Program-made: the position numbers and the translations under genes | Notes under the pieces: model-generated | What the model saw: the letters and a program-made list of their open reading frames with translations, nothing else | What the model was told of the DNA's origin: nothing | Database searches by the model: none | Shown: positions 5,256 through 12,353 of the stretch, one piece after another | Position numbering within the stretch: position 1 is the first letter of the stretch | Layout of the letters: each line of letters opens with the position of its first letter | DNA from: Coriobacteriaceae bacterium | GTDB lineage: Bacteria; Actinomycetota; Coriobacteriia; Coriobacteriales; Coriobacteriaceae | Assembly (NCBI GenBank): GCA_902399975.1 | Contig: CABOHA010000006.1 | Span: 1 to 18,275, forward strand | DNA: 18,275 nucleotides | Reading direction: 5' to 3'

Positions 5256-8200
5256 ATGACTCAGGGAAAGCACTTTGCTGCCGGTGGCGATCACTTCGCC
5301 GCACTGCCAAGCAAAAAGATTCACGCCCCGAAGGGGATCGCACGTCTGACCGTCACCGCGGCGACCATGGCCGCCATGACCGGATCGAGCCTCATCTCAC
5401 CGTTCGCGGCATTCGCCCAGACAGGTGACGGGACCATGCAGCACCCCGCCGTGATGTCGCCGATCGCCGCCCACGTCGGCGCGGCATCCGGTACCGGCGC
5501 GAAATCCGCCGCACAGACCATCGCGGACCTGCAGAAGGCGGTCGACGAGGCGAAGGCGAAGGAGGACGCCGCCAAGGCATCCTACGATGAGGTCGCCGGC
5601 CCCTACAACGAGGCGGCTTCCGCCCGCGACCAGGCCAAGGCATCCTACGATTCTGCAGTCAGCGCCGGTACGGCAGCCGACCGAGCTGCAATGGTCGAGT
5701 ACGCCCGTCAGGTCGCGGAGGGCAAGGACGCCGCCGATGCCGCCGGCAAGGACCTCGAGCAGGCGAAGGCGGGTCTCGCAGACGCCAAGGCGGATGCATC
5801 CGAGAAGGACGAAGCATACCAGTCCGCCATCAAGGCGGCCCAGAATGCCAAGGATGCCCTCGATAAAGCCAAGGCAGATGCCGTAAGCGCCACCCCGGAG
5901 GCAATCAGTGCCGCCGAGCAGGCCGTGCGCGACGCCGAGGCTGCCGTGGACAGGGCACAGGCCGAACTGGACAACGCCAACGCGACGCTTGCCGATGCCC
6001 AGTCCAAGCTGGTTGCGGCCCAGTCTGCAAAGGATTCCGCCGATTCCGTCCTCGCCGCAGCCCAGCAGAACAAGGACACGGCGGATGCGAAGGCCGCAGC
6101 CGCCAGCGCCGCCTACGAGAAGGCGAAAGCAGACCTCGCCGCAGCGGAGGCCGGTGCGAGCGGTCCAGAGTATGATGCGGCAAAACAGAAGGTCGCGGAC
6201 GCAGAGGCAGCCCTCGCTGCCGCACGAGCGGCACAGTCCCAGTGCGAGTCCGAGCTCGAGCAGGCGCAGTCCGCTGCAGCAACGGCGCAGACCGAGCTGA
6301 ATGATGCCCAGGCGTCCCTCTCCGCGAAGCAGCAGGCCGCGGCCGATGCCAAATCCGGCGTGAACGCCGCCCAGTCCGCACTCGATGCCGCGAACGCCGA
6401 CCTCGATGCCGCGAAGCAGGCGAATGCCGACGCCATCTCCAAGCTGGATGCAGCGAAGCAGGCTGTCAAGGACGCTGAGTCCGCTAAGGCAGCCGCCGAC
6501 GTAGAGCTCGCGAACGCCAAGGCCGCAAAGGATACCGCAGACGCCGCCGTGACCGCCGCGCAGCAGAAGGTCGACGAGGCCCAGGCGAAACTCGATTCTG
6601 CCGGCGCGCAGCTCAAGCAGGGAGCCATCGGCTTCTTCCGTGCCATGGGTGCCGATTCAGCCATCGAGATCATCCAGAACTGCACATACAAGGACTACAC
6701 CGAAGTGGGGAATAGCCTCGACGCGACCAGTCTCGACAACATGCTCGCGGCAATCCCGTACATGAAGTCCATCAACGAGTATCGCAAGTCCGTCGGTCTC
6801 CCTGAGCTCCAAGTCACGTACAAGCTCATTGCGGCGGCGATTGCCAACGCGAACTATTCCGATGTCAAGTTTGGGCATTCCATGCAGTTTGATACGAGCG
6901 AAAACCTCGCGTGGAACTATGGAACCGATCCGAAACCGCAGTGGGTGGACCAAGAAAAGGCTTTCTTCGATCAGGCGGTTCAGGAGCTCTATGGCGTCAC
7001 CGGGCTAATCGGTAAGGATGCCGTAGATTTCTACAAGTCGCATAGCGGGATTGAATCCTATGTCAACCAGCATTTTAAGGTTGCCGGATATCCCGCAACC
7101 GTCGGTCACTACCTGCATGTCATCAGCCCTGAAATCGGCTATATGGGCATGGCGGTCTGCAGCAAGGGAACCATGAACGGCTGGCAGACCGACAGCTTCG
7201 ATACCGCAAACCTGGGCTGGGCAGGCTCCGGTTGGAACATGAACCCCATGTCCGTCGACGAGTACGAGCAGAAGCTGACCTCCTATATCAACGGCCTCAA
7301 GAACGCCAAGAGCGCGCTCGACGCAGCCAAGGCCGATCTCGCCGCCAAGCAGCAGGCAGCCACCGACGCCGTTGAAACCGTCCAGCAGAAGCAGGTCGCG
7401 GTGGATTCCGCACAGGCAGGTGTCGATGCAGCGAAGCAGGACGTCACCGATGCCCAGCGTGCCGTCGATGCCGCAAAGGCCGATCTCGCCGCCAAGCAGC
7501 AGGGCGTCACGGATGCCCGAGCTGGGTTGGATGCGGCGAAATCGAACCTCGATGCCGCCAACGCGGCAGTCGTTACGGCAAAATCAACCGTCCAGCAGAA
7601 GCAGGTCGCCTTTGATGCCGCCAACGCAGCCGTAACGACCGCACAGTCTAAGTTGGATTCCGCCAAGGCGGACACCGCTGCTAAGCAGCAGGGCGTGGAC
7701 GATGCGAACGCCGACCTCGCGAAGTTCTTCCAGGACGTCGCCGACGCCAAGAAGGCGGTCGATACCGCAAAGAGCGTCCATGACGCGGCGGCAGCCGATC
7801 AGGTCGAGAAAGCGACCGTCCTCGCCGCCGCCAAGCAAAAGGTGGACGGCACCGCAAGCACCCTCGCGGATGCCCAGCGTGCCGTCGATGCCGCAAGGAC
7901 CGACACTGGCGTTGCCGCCGACAAGCTTACCGGCTCCCAGACCGATCTCGAGGACGCACAGTCGAACCTCGACATCCTCACCGGTCTTGCCGCGAAGCTC
8001 GCAGAGGCACAGCAGCGCGAGCAGGATGCAGTAAAGGCCGTCAATGACACCAAGGCCGAACTCGATGCCGCGAAGGCTGACGCCGTCGCCGCCGAGTCCC
8101 TGGTCTCCGCCGCCGAGCAGGCGAAGGCGCAGGCAGACGCCAAGCTGTCGAAGCTGAACTCCATCGATGCCGGCGCGGCGATCGCTTCCGGCCATGATGT

Positions 8201-8636
8201 GAACGCGGATGACGCCCTCAACGCGCTTTTCGCCGCAGCAGTCGAGGCACGTGCCAAGGTCGCGCCCGCCAAGGCCATCCTGGACGAGAAGCAGGCCGCG
8301 GTGGACGAGCTCCAGCCCGGCTACGATGCGACACTCGCCGCCTACGAGCAGGCGAAGTCCGACCGCATCGCGGCGGAGCAGGAGCTTTCCGATGAGATCG
8401 AACGACAGGAGGCAGAGGAGGCCGCAAAGCAGCAGGCCGCAAAGCAGCAGGCCGCAAAGCAGCAGGCGGCATACACCCCGAAGCACCTCGCCGGCACGGA
8501 TACCGCCCAGCCCGGCAGCCTCGCCCAGACCGGTGACCGCGCGGGACTCATCGGCGAGACGTTCGCCATCGGCGGTACCGTCCTCGTGGCGGCCGGCGTC
8601 TTCCTCGACCGGAAGAAGCGCCGCGAGCAGATGTAA
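5256..8636 (+). CDS. Sortase-anchored coiled-coil surface protein with CAP domain
   Basis: A large cell-wall protein, probably an adhesin. From ATG 5256 (AAGGAATGG upstream; an in-frame ATG at 5229 has no ribosome site) it has 1126 residues. An N-terminal signal peptide ends near PFAAFA. Two long Ala/Lys/Asp-rich coiled-coil regions (about residues 80-455 and 680-980) surround a globular domain at about 461-680. That domain has SINEYRKSVGLPELQVTYKLIAAAIANA, FGHSMQFDTSENLAWNYG and VGHYLHVISPEIGYMGMAV, matching the CAP (SCP/PR-1) fold. A Gln/Ala/Lys repeat then leads to a sorting signal: LAQTG near residue 1089, a hydrophobic helix, and the basic tail DRKKRREQM. LAQTG replaces the usual LPXTG. 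CAP domains occur in secreted proteins of varied function, so binding partner and activity are unknown. It is divergent from the XRE regulator. Confidence 0.88.
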   Translation: MTQGKHFAAGGDHFAALPSKKIHAPKGIARLTVTAATMAAMTGSSLISPFAAFAQTGDGTMQHPAVMSPIAAHVGAASGTGAKSAAQTIADLQKAVDEAKAKEDAAKASYDEVAGPYNEAASARDQAKASYDSAVSAGTAADRAAMVEYARQVAEGKDAADAAGKDLEQAKAGLADAKADASEKDEAYQSAIKAAQNAKDALDKAKADAVSATPEAISAAEQAVRDAEAAVDRAQAELDNANATLADAQSKLVAAQSAKDSADSVLAAAQQNKDTADAKAAAASAAYEKAKADLAAAEAGASGPEYDAAKQKVADAEAALAAARAAQSQCESELEQAQSAAATAQTELNDAQASLSAKQQAAADAKSGVNAAQSALDAANADLDAAKQANADAISKLDAAKQAVKDAESAKAAADVELANAKAAKDTADAAVTAAQQKVDEAQAKLDSAGAQLKQGAIGFFRAMGADSAIEIIQNCTYKDYTEVGNSLDATSLDNMLAAIPYMKSINEYRKSVGLPELQVTYKLIAAAIANANYSDVKFGHSMQFDTSENLAWNYGTDPKPQWVDQEKAFFDQAVQELYGVTGLIGKDAVDFYKSHSGIESYVNQHFKVAGYPATVGHYLHVISPEIGYMGMAVCSKGTMNGWQTDSFDTANLGWAGSGWNMNPMSVDEYEQKLTSYINGLKNAKSALDAAKADLAAKQQAATDAVETVQQKQVAVDSAQAGVDAAKQDVTDAQRAVDAAKADLAAKQQGVTDARAGLDAAKSNLDAANAAVVTAKSTVQQKQVAFDAANAAVTTAQSKLDSAKADTAAKQQGVDDANADLAKFFQDVADAKKAVDTAKSVHDAAAADQVEKATVLAAAKQKVDGTASTLADAQRAVDAARTDTGVAADKLTGSQTDLEDAQSNLDILTGLAAKLAEAQQREQDAVKAVNDTKAELDAAKADAVAAESLVSAAEQAKAQADAKLSKLNSIDAGAAIASGHDVNADDALNALFAAAVEARAKVAPAKAILDEKQAAVDELQPGYDATLAAYEQAKSDRIAAEQELSDEIERQEAEEAAKQQAAKQQAAKQQAAYTPKHLAGTDTAQPGSLAQTGDRAGLIGETFAIGGTVLVAAGVFLDRKKRREQM
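8421..8465 (+). repeat. 15-bp tandem repeat, three copies, in the adhesin gene
   Basis: GCCGCAAAGCAGCAG occurs head to tail at 8421, 8436 and 8451 and encodes AAKQQ repeats just before the wall-anchoring signal. Copy number could vary by slippage and change stalk length. Confidence 0.9.
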
Positions 8637-8643
8637 AAGCGAG

Positions 8644-8682
8644 CCGGGCGTTGGATATCGGCTGGTGTCCAACGCCCGGTTT
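8644..8682 (+). terminator. Terminator after the adhesin gene
   Basis: CCGGGCGTTGGA (8644-8655) pairs perfectly with TCCAACGCCCGG (8668-8679), followed by only TTT. It starts 8 bp after the adhesin stop. The T-tract is short, so some read-through into the next gene is possible. Confidence 0.75.
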
Positions 8683-8701
8683 CATGGGCAGGGAGATCGG
8701 T

Positions 8702-9355
8702 GTGAGAACAAGGGCTATTATCGTTGCGCTTCTGGTGTGCCTTTCGGCACCTCAACTTGGATGTGCCAGCGTTGCAAAGCAAGGAAGCGGCTCTACGGAA
8801 AGGGCCGCCACAGCGGTAAAGAATAAAGACAAAAAGAAGCCAAGCGAAGAAAAGGCGACGCAAACCTCTGGAGCCAAGACCGAGGAGAAGAAAGAATCCG
8901 ACGACAAGGACCAGAAGTCCGATGACTCCAAGAAGGAGGATAACAAGCCTTCCGATTCCTCGAAGTCGGACAACAAGGGCGATTCTTCCCAGTCCAAGCA
9001 GAATTCCGGCAATTCGCAGAGTTCCGGCAGCAACAATTCCTCTTCCAACGGCGGCAGCCAGAAGAAGTGGGTTGCCGAGCAGGGCCACTGGGAGACAGAC
9101 TATGGACAGGTTTGGGTTTCCAACTGGGTTTACACGACACACCCCCGCTATTGGGTAAACCACGGTGGTACTACGGTAGGGCCCTTCGATTCATCCGATG
9201 CCGCCTATGCTTGGATTATTAACGATGGCGAAAACGGCGGCATCGGCGGATCTGTCGTAAACGACTCCTATGAAACGAAAGAGGATCAGGGACATTATGA
9301 ACAGCAGGCTACGGGACAGCATTGGGTTGTCGACGTCGCCGGCCACTGGGGGTAA
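8702..9355 (+). CDS. Small exported, possibly lipid-anchored protein of unknown function
   Basis: I do not recognise a named family. From GTG 8702 (AGGGAG 6 nt upstream; an in-frame ATG at 8684 sits on the terminator stem) it has 217 residues. RTR followed by a hydrophobic stretch and QLGC at residues 18-21 looks like a lipoprotein signal, but the -3 position is Gln rather than Leu/Val/Ile, so the lipobox is imperfect. Residues about 24-120 are a low-complexity Lys/Glu/Asp, then Ser/Asn/Gly-rich spacer, suited to crossing the cell wall. The C-terminal 95 residues are Trp/His-rich, with repeated GHW/GHY motifs (EQGHWETDYG, DQGHYEQQ, VAGHWG). It follows the adhesin in the same direction and is likely another surface protein. 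Confidence 0.75.
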   Translation: MRTRAIIVALLVCLSAPQLGCASVAKQGSGSTERAATAVKNKDKKKPSEEKATQTSGAKTEEKKESDDKDQKSDDSKKEDNKPSDSSKSDNKGDSSQSKQNSGNSQSSGSNNSSSNGGSQKKWVAEQGHWETDYGQVWVSNWVYTTHPRYWVNHGGTTVGPFDSSDAAYAWIINDGENGGIGGSVVNDSYETKEDQGHYEQQATGQHWVVDVAGHWG

Positions 9356-9405
9356 TGTACATCGTTCCTCTCCTCTTACATTCGGTAAATGTTTATTTAT
9401 TTGTG

Positions 9406-9430
9406 GGCGGCCGGTTCGGCCGCCTTTTTT
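9406..9430 (+). terminator. Rho-independent terminator after the exported protein gene
   Basis: GGCGGCC and GGCCGCC form a 7-bp stem with a 5-nt loop, followed by six T. It closes the adhesin side of the cargo region. Confidence 0.85.
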
Positions 9431-9777
9431 AGACGCCCAGTCTGGGAGCAAACGATAGGAAAGCAATCAAACGAGAGACCGTTCCAAAAGAATCCGGCGG
9501 TGCCGGATGCTTCGGGCAAAACCTTCCGCAAATCGGTAAGGTCTTCCATCAACTTGCTCCAGCCCTCGCCCGGATTCCGCTGCGCGGTAATGCAAACACT
9601 CGGCATCCCTCGCATTCGCATTACCGCTCCGCTCTCGCTACAGCGAATCTCTAACACTCAGCATCCTTCGCGTTAAAAATTCGCTTCCGCTCACGGTCTT
9701 CGCTGACACTACGACACCGCGAAGCCTTTCGCTCGAAACGAGGCCTCTCATTTCGTGTCTACGCTACGCTCCGCCCA
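9431..9777. other. Gene-free, repeat-rich region before oriT
   Basis: No supported gene. It contains a 10-bp perfect inverted repeat, GCGGTAATGC (9584-9593) and GCATTACCGC (9618-9627), and a 19-bp direct repeat with two mismatches, AACACTCRGCATCCYTCGC, at 9595-9613 and 9653-9671. Short CGCT/TTCG-rich motifs follow. It is probably part of the transfer or replication origin region. Confidence 0.5.
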
Positions 9778-9886
9778 ATCGCCGTAGCAGGCGATTGCAA
9801 GATGACTGTGGGTGGTGTTTTTGTGGGTCCATCCGGACCCCAAAAACACCACGCCACAGACCTTGCTTATCGCCTGCTACGGCGAT
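9778..9886. other. Candidate oriT: 109-bp long inverted repeat
   Basis: ATCGCCGTAGCAGGCGAT (9778-9795) is the exact reverse complement of 9869-9886. Between them GTGGTGTTTTTG and GGGTCC (about 9813-9830) face GGACCC and CAAAAACACCAC (about 9835-9852). The whole arm pairing is interrupted by only a few mismatches. The region sits upstream of mobC and the relaxase gene, the usual place for oriT. More hairpins follow at 9908-9930 (CTTCGCGAT/ATCGCGAAG) and 10002-10021 (GATCGGAG/CTCCGATC). The nick site was not identified. Confidence 0.6.
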
Positions 9887-10047
9887 AAGGTTGTTGTGAA
9901 GTTGAAACTTCGCGATAAAGAATCGCGAAGTCGATTCTTCATTTTTGGAACGACGCCAGCCGTTCCTCATCAAAAGGAAAGCGAATCGCATAGCAGGTTT
10001 TGATCGGAGGCCTCTCCGATCGCTGATTCGTTTTCCGAGGAGGAATC

Positions 10048-10581
10048 ATGAGCAGGCTCCGCCCACACACCGTCAAGGCGTCTCTTTCAAATGACGAGAA
10101 GAAAGCCATCGCTGCAATCGCAAAGCGACATGAGATGAGCGAGGCGGAACTCATCCGCTTCGTTTTGTGCAATGCCGACGATCTCGATATCGATTTTGGT
10201 TTTTCGGAAATCGCTGACCAGAAATTCCGAACCGATGACATTCACGTCCGGGTCTCGCCGGAAGAAAAAAAGAAAATTGAAAGCAATGCTGATTCCCTTG
10301 ATATGACTGTCAGTTCGTACGCACGTCGCGTACTGCTCAAAGGGAATGTTAAGAAAATCGATGTCGATCGGGCGTCGATCGACAAGATCTATCACGAGCT
10401 TTTGAAGGAAGGAACAAACCTCAATCAGCTGATGTACTTCGTGAACGCCCAGGGGCTTCCTGCGTACAACGAGAAAGCTGTTTTCCGCACACTCGAAAAG
10501 GTTTACCAAGTTGGGCGTAAGCTAGACCGTTTCATCGACGAGCTCGAGAAGCGCTATTTCGTCGGTGGTGATGTGAAATGA
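10048..10581 (+). CDS. mobC: MobC-like mobilization protein
   Basis: A 177-residue basic protein, likely the relaxosome accessory factor that binds oriT and helps the relaxase. It reads as two related segments. VKASLSNDEKKAIAAIAKRHEMSEAELIRFVL near the start and IHVRVSPEEKKKIESNADSLDMTVSSYARRVLL at about residues 67-99 both fit a ribbon-helix-helix unit. The tail has EGTNLNQLMYFVNAQGLP, close to the GxNLNQ motif of MobC proteins. AGGAGG precedes ATG 10048 with good spacing. The end overlaps the relaxase start by 4 bp (ATGA). It lies directly after the candidate oriT. Confidence 0.85.
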   Translation: MSRLRPHTVKASLSNDEKKAIAAIAKRHEMSEAELIRFVLCNADDLDIDFGFSEIADQKFRTDDIHVRVSPEEKKKIESNADSLDMTVSSYARRVLLKGNVKKIDVDRASIDKIYHELLKEGTNLNQLMYFVNAQGLPAYNEKAVFRTLEKVYQVGRKLDRFIDELEKRYFVGGDVK

Positions 10582-11777
10582 CGGTTATCAAACAGAAAAG
10601 CGTTTCGAGCGACCGCTACGCAAAGAACGTCCGTAAATACATCAACGGAAAAGATGCGCTTGCGCGTGGCGGCTGGAACATCGAATACAGCGATCGCTGG
10701 TTTTCGAAAATGGATAGAACCAGAAAGGTTTTCCATCACGACAAACCATCGAGAGCCGGAGCCAAAAACGTAATCCTGCTTCATCAGATCCTCGCGTTCC
10801 TTCCGGAAGAATGCTCATGCAACGGGGGCAAGATGACCCCCGATGCATGTTTGGCCTACGCGGAGCAATGGCTTGCGAAGCACTATCTGCATCAACAAGT
10901 GATTCTCGCGCTGCACGAAGAAAGCGATAAGGCGGGAAAACGCTACGCAGTGCACATGGCGATCAACCGTACCGATTTGTTAACCGGCAAGCGTTGCGAG
11001 ACGGGCGGGCGGCATGGAAAGTACGAACGCGCCTCATGGGTCCGCGAACTCGATAAGGACTGGAATCTCGCCCAGCTCGAAAAGGGAAAGAAGAATTCGA
11101 AGATTCGCGATCGCCAGCCGCGCGACACAGAAAAGGAGATTATCGGTCGCGGTGAGTACAGTTATAAAAACAATCTGCGCGAGTTGATCCATCTTGCAAT
11201 CAACGAAGGTCATCCGAAGAATATGGAGCAGTTTAAAAAGTTACTTGCCTCATGGGGCGTAGACATTTTCATTAAGAACAATCGAGTCTATGCGACAGAT
11301 CTCGATATCAAGGAGGCCGGCAACCCGAAGTGCACTTTCAACCTGACTCGTCTTGACGGGAGGTTTGCGGTCAAGCAACTTGAGTCGGCCTTCAAAAATA
11401 ACGTGCTGGAGGCCGAGCGAGCCCTTCCTTATGAGAGGCGTTGCGAGATTTACATTCAACGGCTTAAGAAGGCGTATTCGGCGTGGGTCGAGCAGGCAAA
11501 GGCGAGCAAGGGCGTCGCCTACAATCTCTTTCCTAAGTTCATCGCACCGAAGTGCGATGAAGATCTGCTCGAGGATCCGGCGGTTCGTGATGAGCTTCTT
11601 GCCCGGCGCGGTTACGCAAGGGAGATTCGCAACCGTTACGCCGGCGCCGTTCCCGATGCTGGCGATGACCGCGTTCGAGCCGCAGGACGAGCCCATGGTG
11701 GCAACGGCGACATCTCGCCGCAGGTCGATCGCGCGGTCGACCGAGGCGATTACGATCGCGGAGACACGCCTCGCTAG
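10578..11777 (+). CDS. mobA: Relaxase (MobA/VirD2-like mobilization nuclease)
   Basis: The enzyme that should nick oriT and lead the strand into a recipient. The 399-residue protein starts inside the mobC stop. Early Tyr14 and Tyr21 (DRYAKNVRKYINGK) are candidates for the covalent nucleophile. The metal-binding motif is unusual: LALHEESDKAGKRYAVHMAINRTD has His113 and His126 where most MOBP relaxases carry an HxH pair before the hydrophobic-Asn end. The middle (about 190-260) has GHPKNMEQFKKLLASWGVDIFIKNNRVYATD, a segment common in relaxases of this group. The last 40 residues are Arg/Gly/Asp-rich and look disordered. It is short for a relaxase and has no primase or helicase domain. Confidence 0.85.
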   Translation: MTVIKQKSVSSDRYAKNVRKYINGKDALARGGWNIEYSDRWFSKMDRTRKVFHHDKPSRAGAKNVILLHQILAFLPEECSCNGGKMTPDACLAYAEQWLAKHYLHQQVILALHEESDKAGKRYAVHMAINRTDLLTGKRCETGGRHGKYERASWVRELDKDWNLAQLEKGKKNSKIRDRQPRDTEKEIIGRGEYSYKNNLRELIHLAINEGHPKNMEQFKKLLASWGVDIFIKNNRVYATDLDIKEAGNPKCTFNLTRLDGRFAVKQLESAFKNNVLEAERALPYERRCEIYIQRLKKAYSAWVEQAKASKGVAYNLFPKFIAPKCDEDLLEDPAVRDELLARRGYAREIRNRYAGAVPDAGDDRVRAAGRAHGGNGDISPQVDRAVDRGDYDRGDTPR

Positions 11778-11831
11778 TTTTGGAAAGCCTATCGTCGGTG
11801 CCCTAGCGCGCTGCCATCCAGTGCCGATTCT

Positions 11832-11901
11832 TTCATACTCGCAATTCGGCGAGGATGAGGAGTATGAATTGATCGGCGGGAGTCAGCCGCTCTGATAGAA
11901 T
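11832..11901 (+). promoter_or_regulatory. Candidate promoter of the small hydrophobic peptide gene
   Basis: TGATAGAAT at 11893-11901 fits an extended -10 (TG-N-TAGAAT). Just upstream lies a 9-bp dyad, TTCATACTC (11832-11840) and GAGTATGAA (11860-11868). RNA would start near 11908, giving a leader of about 57 nt. Confidence 0.4.
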
Positions 11902-11964
11902 CGTCCTTGCTGTCGGCAGCACTCGTGCCGGGCAGAGCCCTCCATTTGATGGGAGGTGATGCCC

Positions 11965-12090
11965 ATGACCGATTTCACCGAGCTCGTGAAGCTCCTGACC
12001 GCTATGGTCTCGCTCCTCACGGCCCTTGTCGGCCTTTCCAAGGCACTCAAGCAGGGTTCGAAGCCCAAAAAGAAAGGCCACCGTCGCTAA
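11965..12090 (+). CDS. Small hydrophobic peptide, candidate type I (holin-like) toxin
   Basis: A 41-residue peptide. A short polar start (MTDFTELVKLL) leads to one membrane helix (TAMVSLLTALVGLSKAL) and a strongly basic tail (KQGSKPKKKGHRR). This is the plan of the putative holin-like toxins of Gram-positive type I toxin-antitoxin loci (TxpA/BsrG-like). GGGAGGTGAT is a very strong ribosome binding site, and CCCTCCAT just upstream (about 11938-11945) can pair with ATGGGAGG and hide it, a control feature of such toxins. A second leader hairpin is CGGCA/TGCCG at about 11914-11930. No antisense antitoxin RNA was proved. It could also be an inert small membrane peptide. Confidence 0.65.
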   Translation: MTDFTELVKLLTAMVSLLTALVGLSKALKQGSKPKKKGHRR

Positions 12091-12115
12091 GACGATGACC
12101 CAACTTCATTAAGCA

Positions 12116-12164
12116 ACGGCTCTGCCCAGCTCTCTACAACTTGGGCTGCCGTCGGCACCATTTT
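12116..12164 (+). terminator. Hairpin after the small peptide gene
   Basis: ACGGC (12116-12120) pairs with GCCGT (12148-12152) and GCCCAG (12124-12129) with TTGGGC (12141-12146), giving a two-part stem. TTTT occurs at 12161-12164. It probably ends the peptide mRNA, though the T-tract is displaced. Confidence 0.5.
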
Positions 12165-12230
12165 ACCCTCCTGACGAGGAATTCGTCCATATTTCAAAAA
12201 TCAAATCCTGTTCGCGCGTGGGCGTAAACT

Positions 12231-12331
12231 TATAGTTGGGCAAATCCGGCAGATTGGAGCTTGAAACATGAGGGATATGCACCTCATGTCGCTCATAAAA
12301 CGTCTCCTGACCTCGAGGGAGAACGTTTTTT
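12231..12331 (+). promoter_or_regulatory. Structured leader with attenuator before the phosphoesterase operon
   Basis: A possible -10 (TATAGT, 12231-12236, weak -35) is followed by a perfect 8-bp hairpin ACATGAGG/CCTCATGT (12266-12289). A terminator hairpin follows: AAAACGT-CTCC (12297-12307) with GGAG-A-ACGTTTT (12318-12329), running into a T-tract. The terminator ends about 22 nt before the first phosphoesterase start, so it may attenuate the operon or end a separate small RNA of about 90 nt. Confidence 0.5.
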
Positions 12332-12353
12332 AGCGACAGAAGGAGACATAAAT

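Noticed and set aside
7584..8672. Minus-strand open frame of 362 codons opposite the adhesin gene
   Set aside because: It is a shadow of the repetitive Ala-rich coding sequence and is Leu/Gly-rich with no family signal; the plus-strand gene has signal peptide and sorting signal.
8342..9163. Minus-strand frame with hydrophobic stretches that look like membrane helices
   Set aside because: The hydrophobic runs are the antisense of the Lys/Asp/Ser spacer of the exported protein. No start signal, and it crosses the end of the adhesin gene.
9397..9657. Minus-strand frame of 86 codons in the pre-oriT region
   Set aside because: Part of it is the antisense of the 9406-9430 terminator; no ribosome site or family match. 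Could be a decayed remnant but is unsupported.
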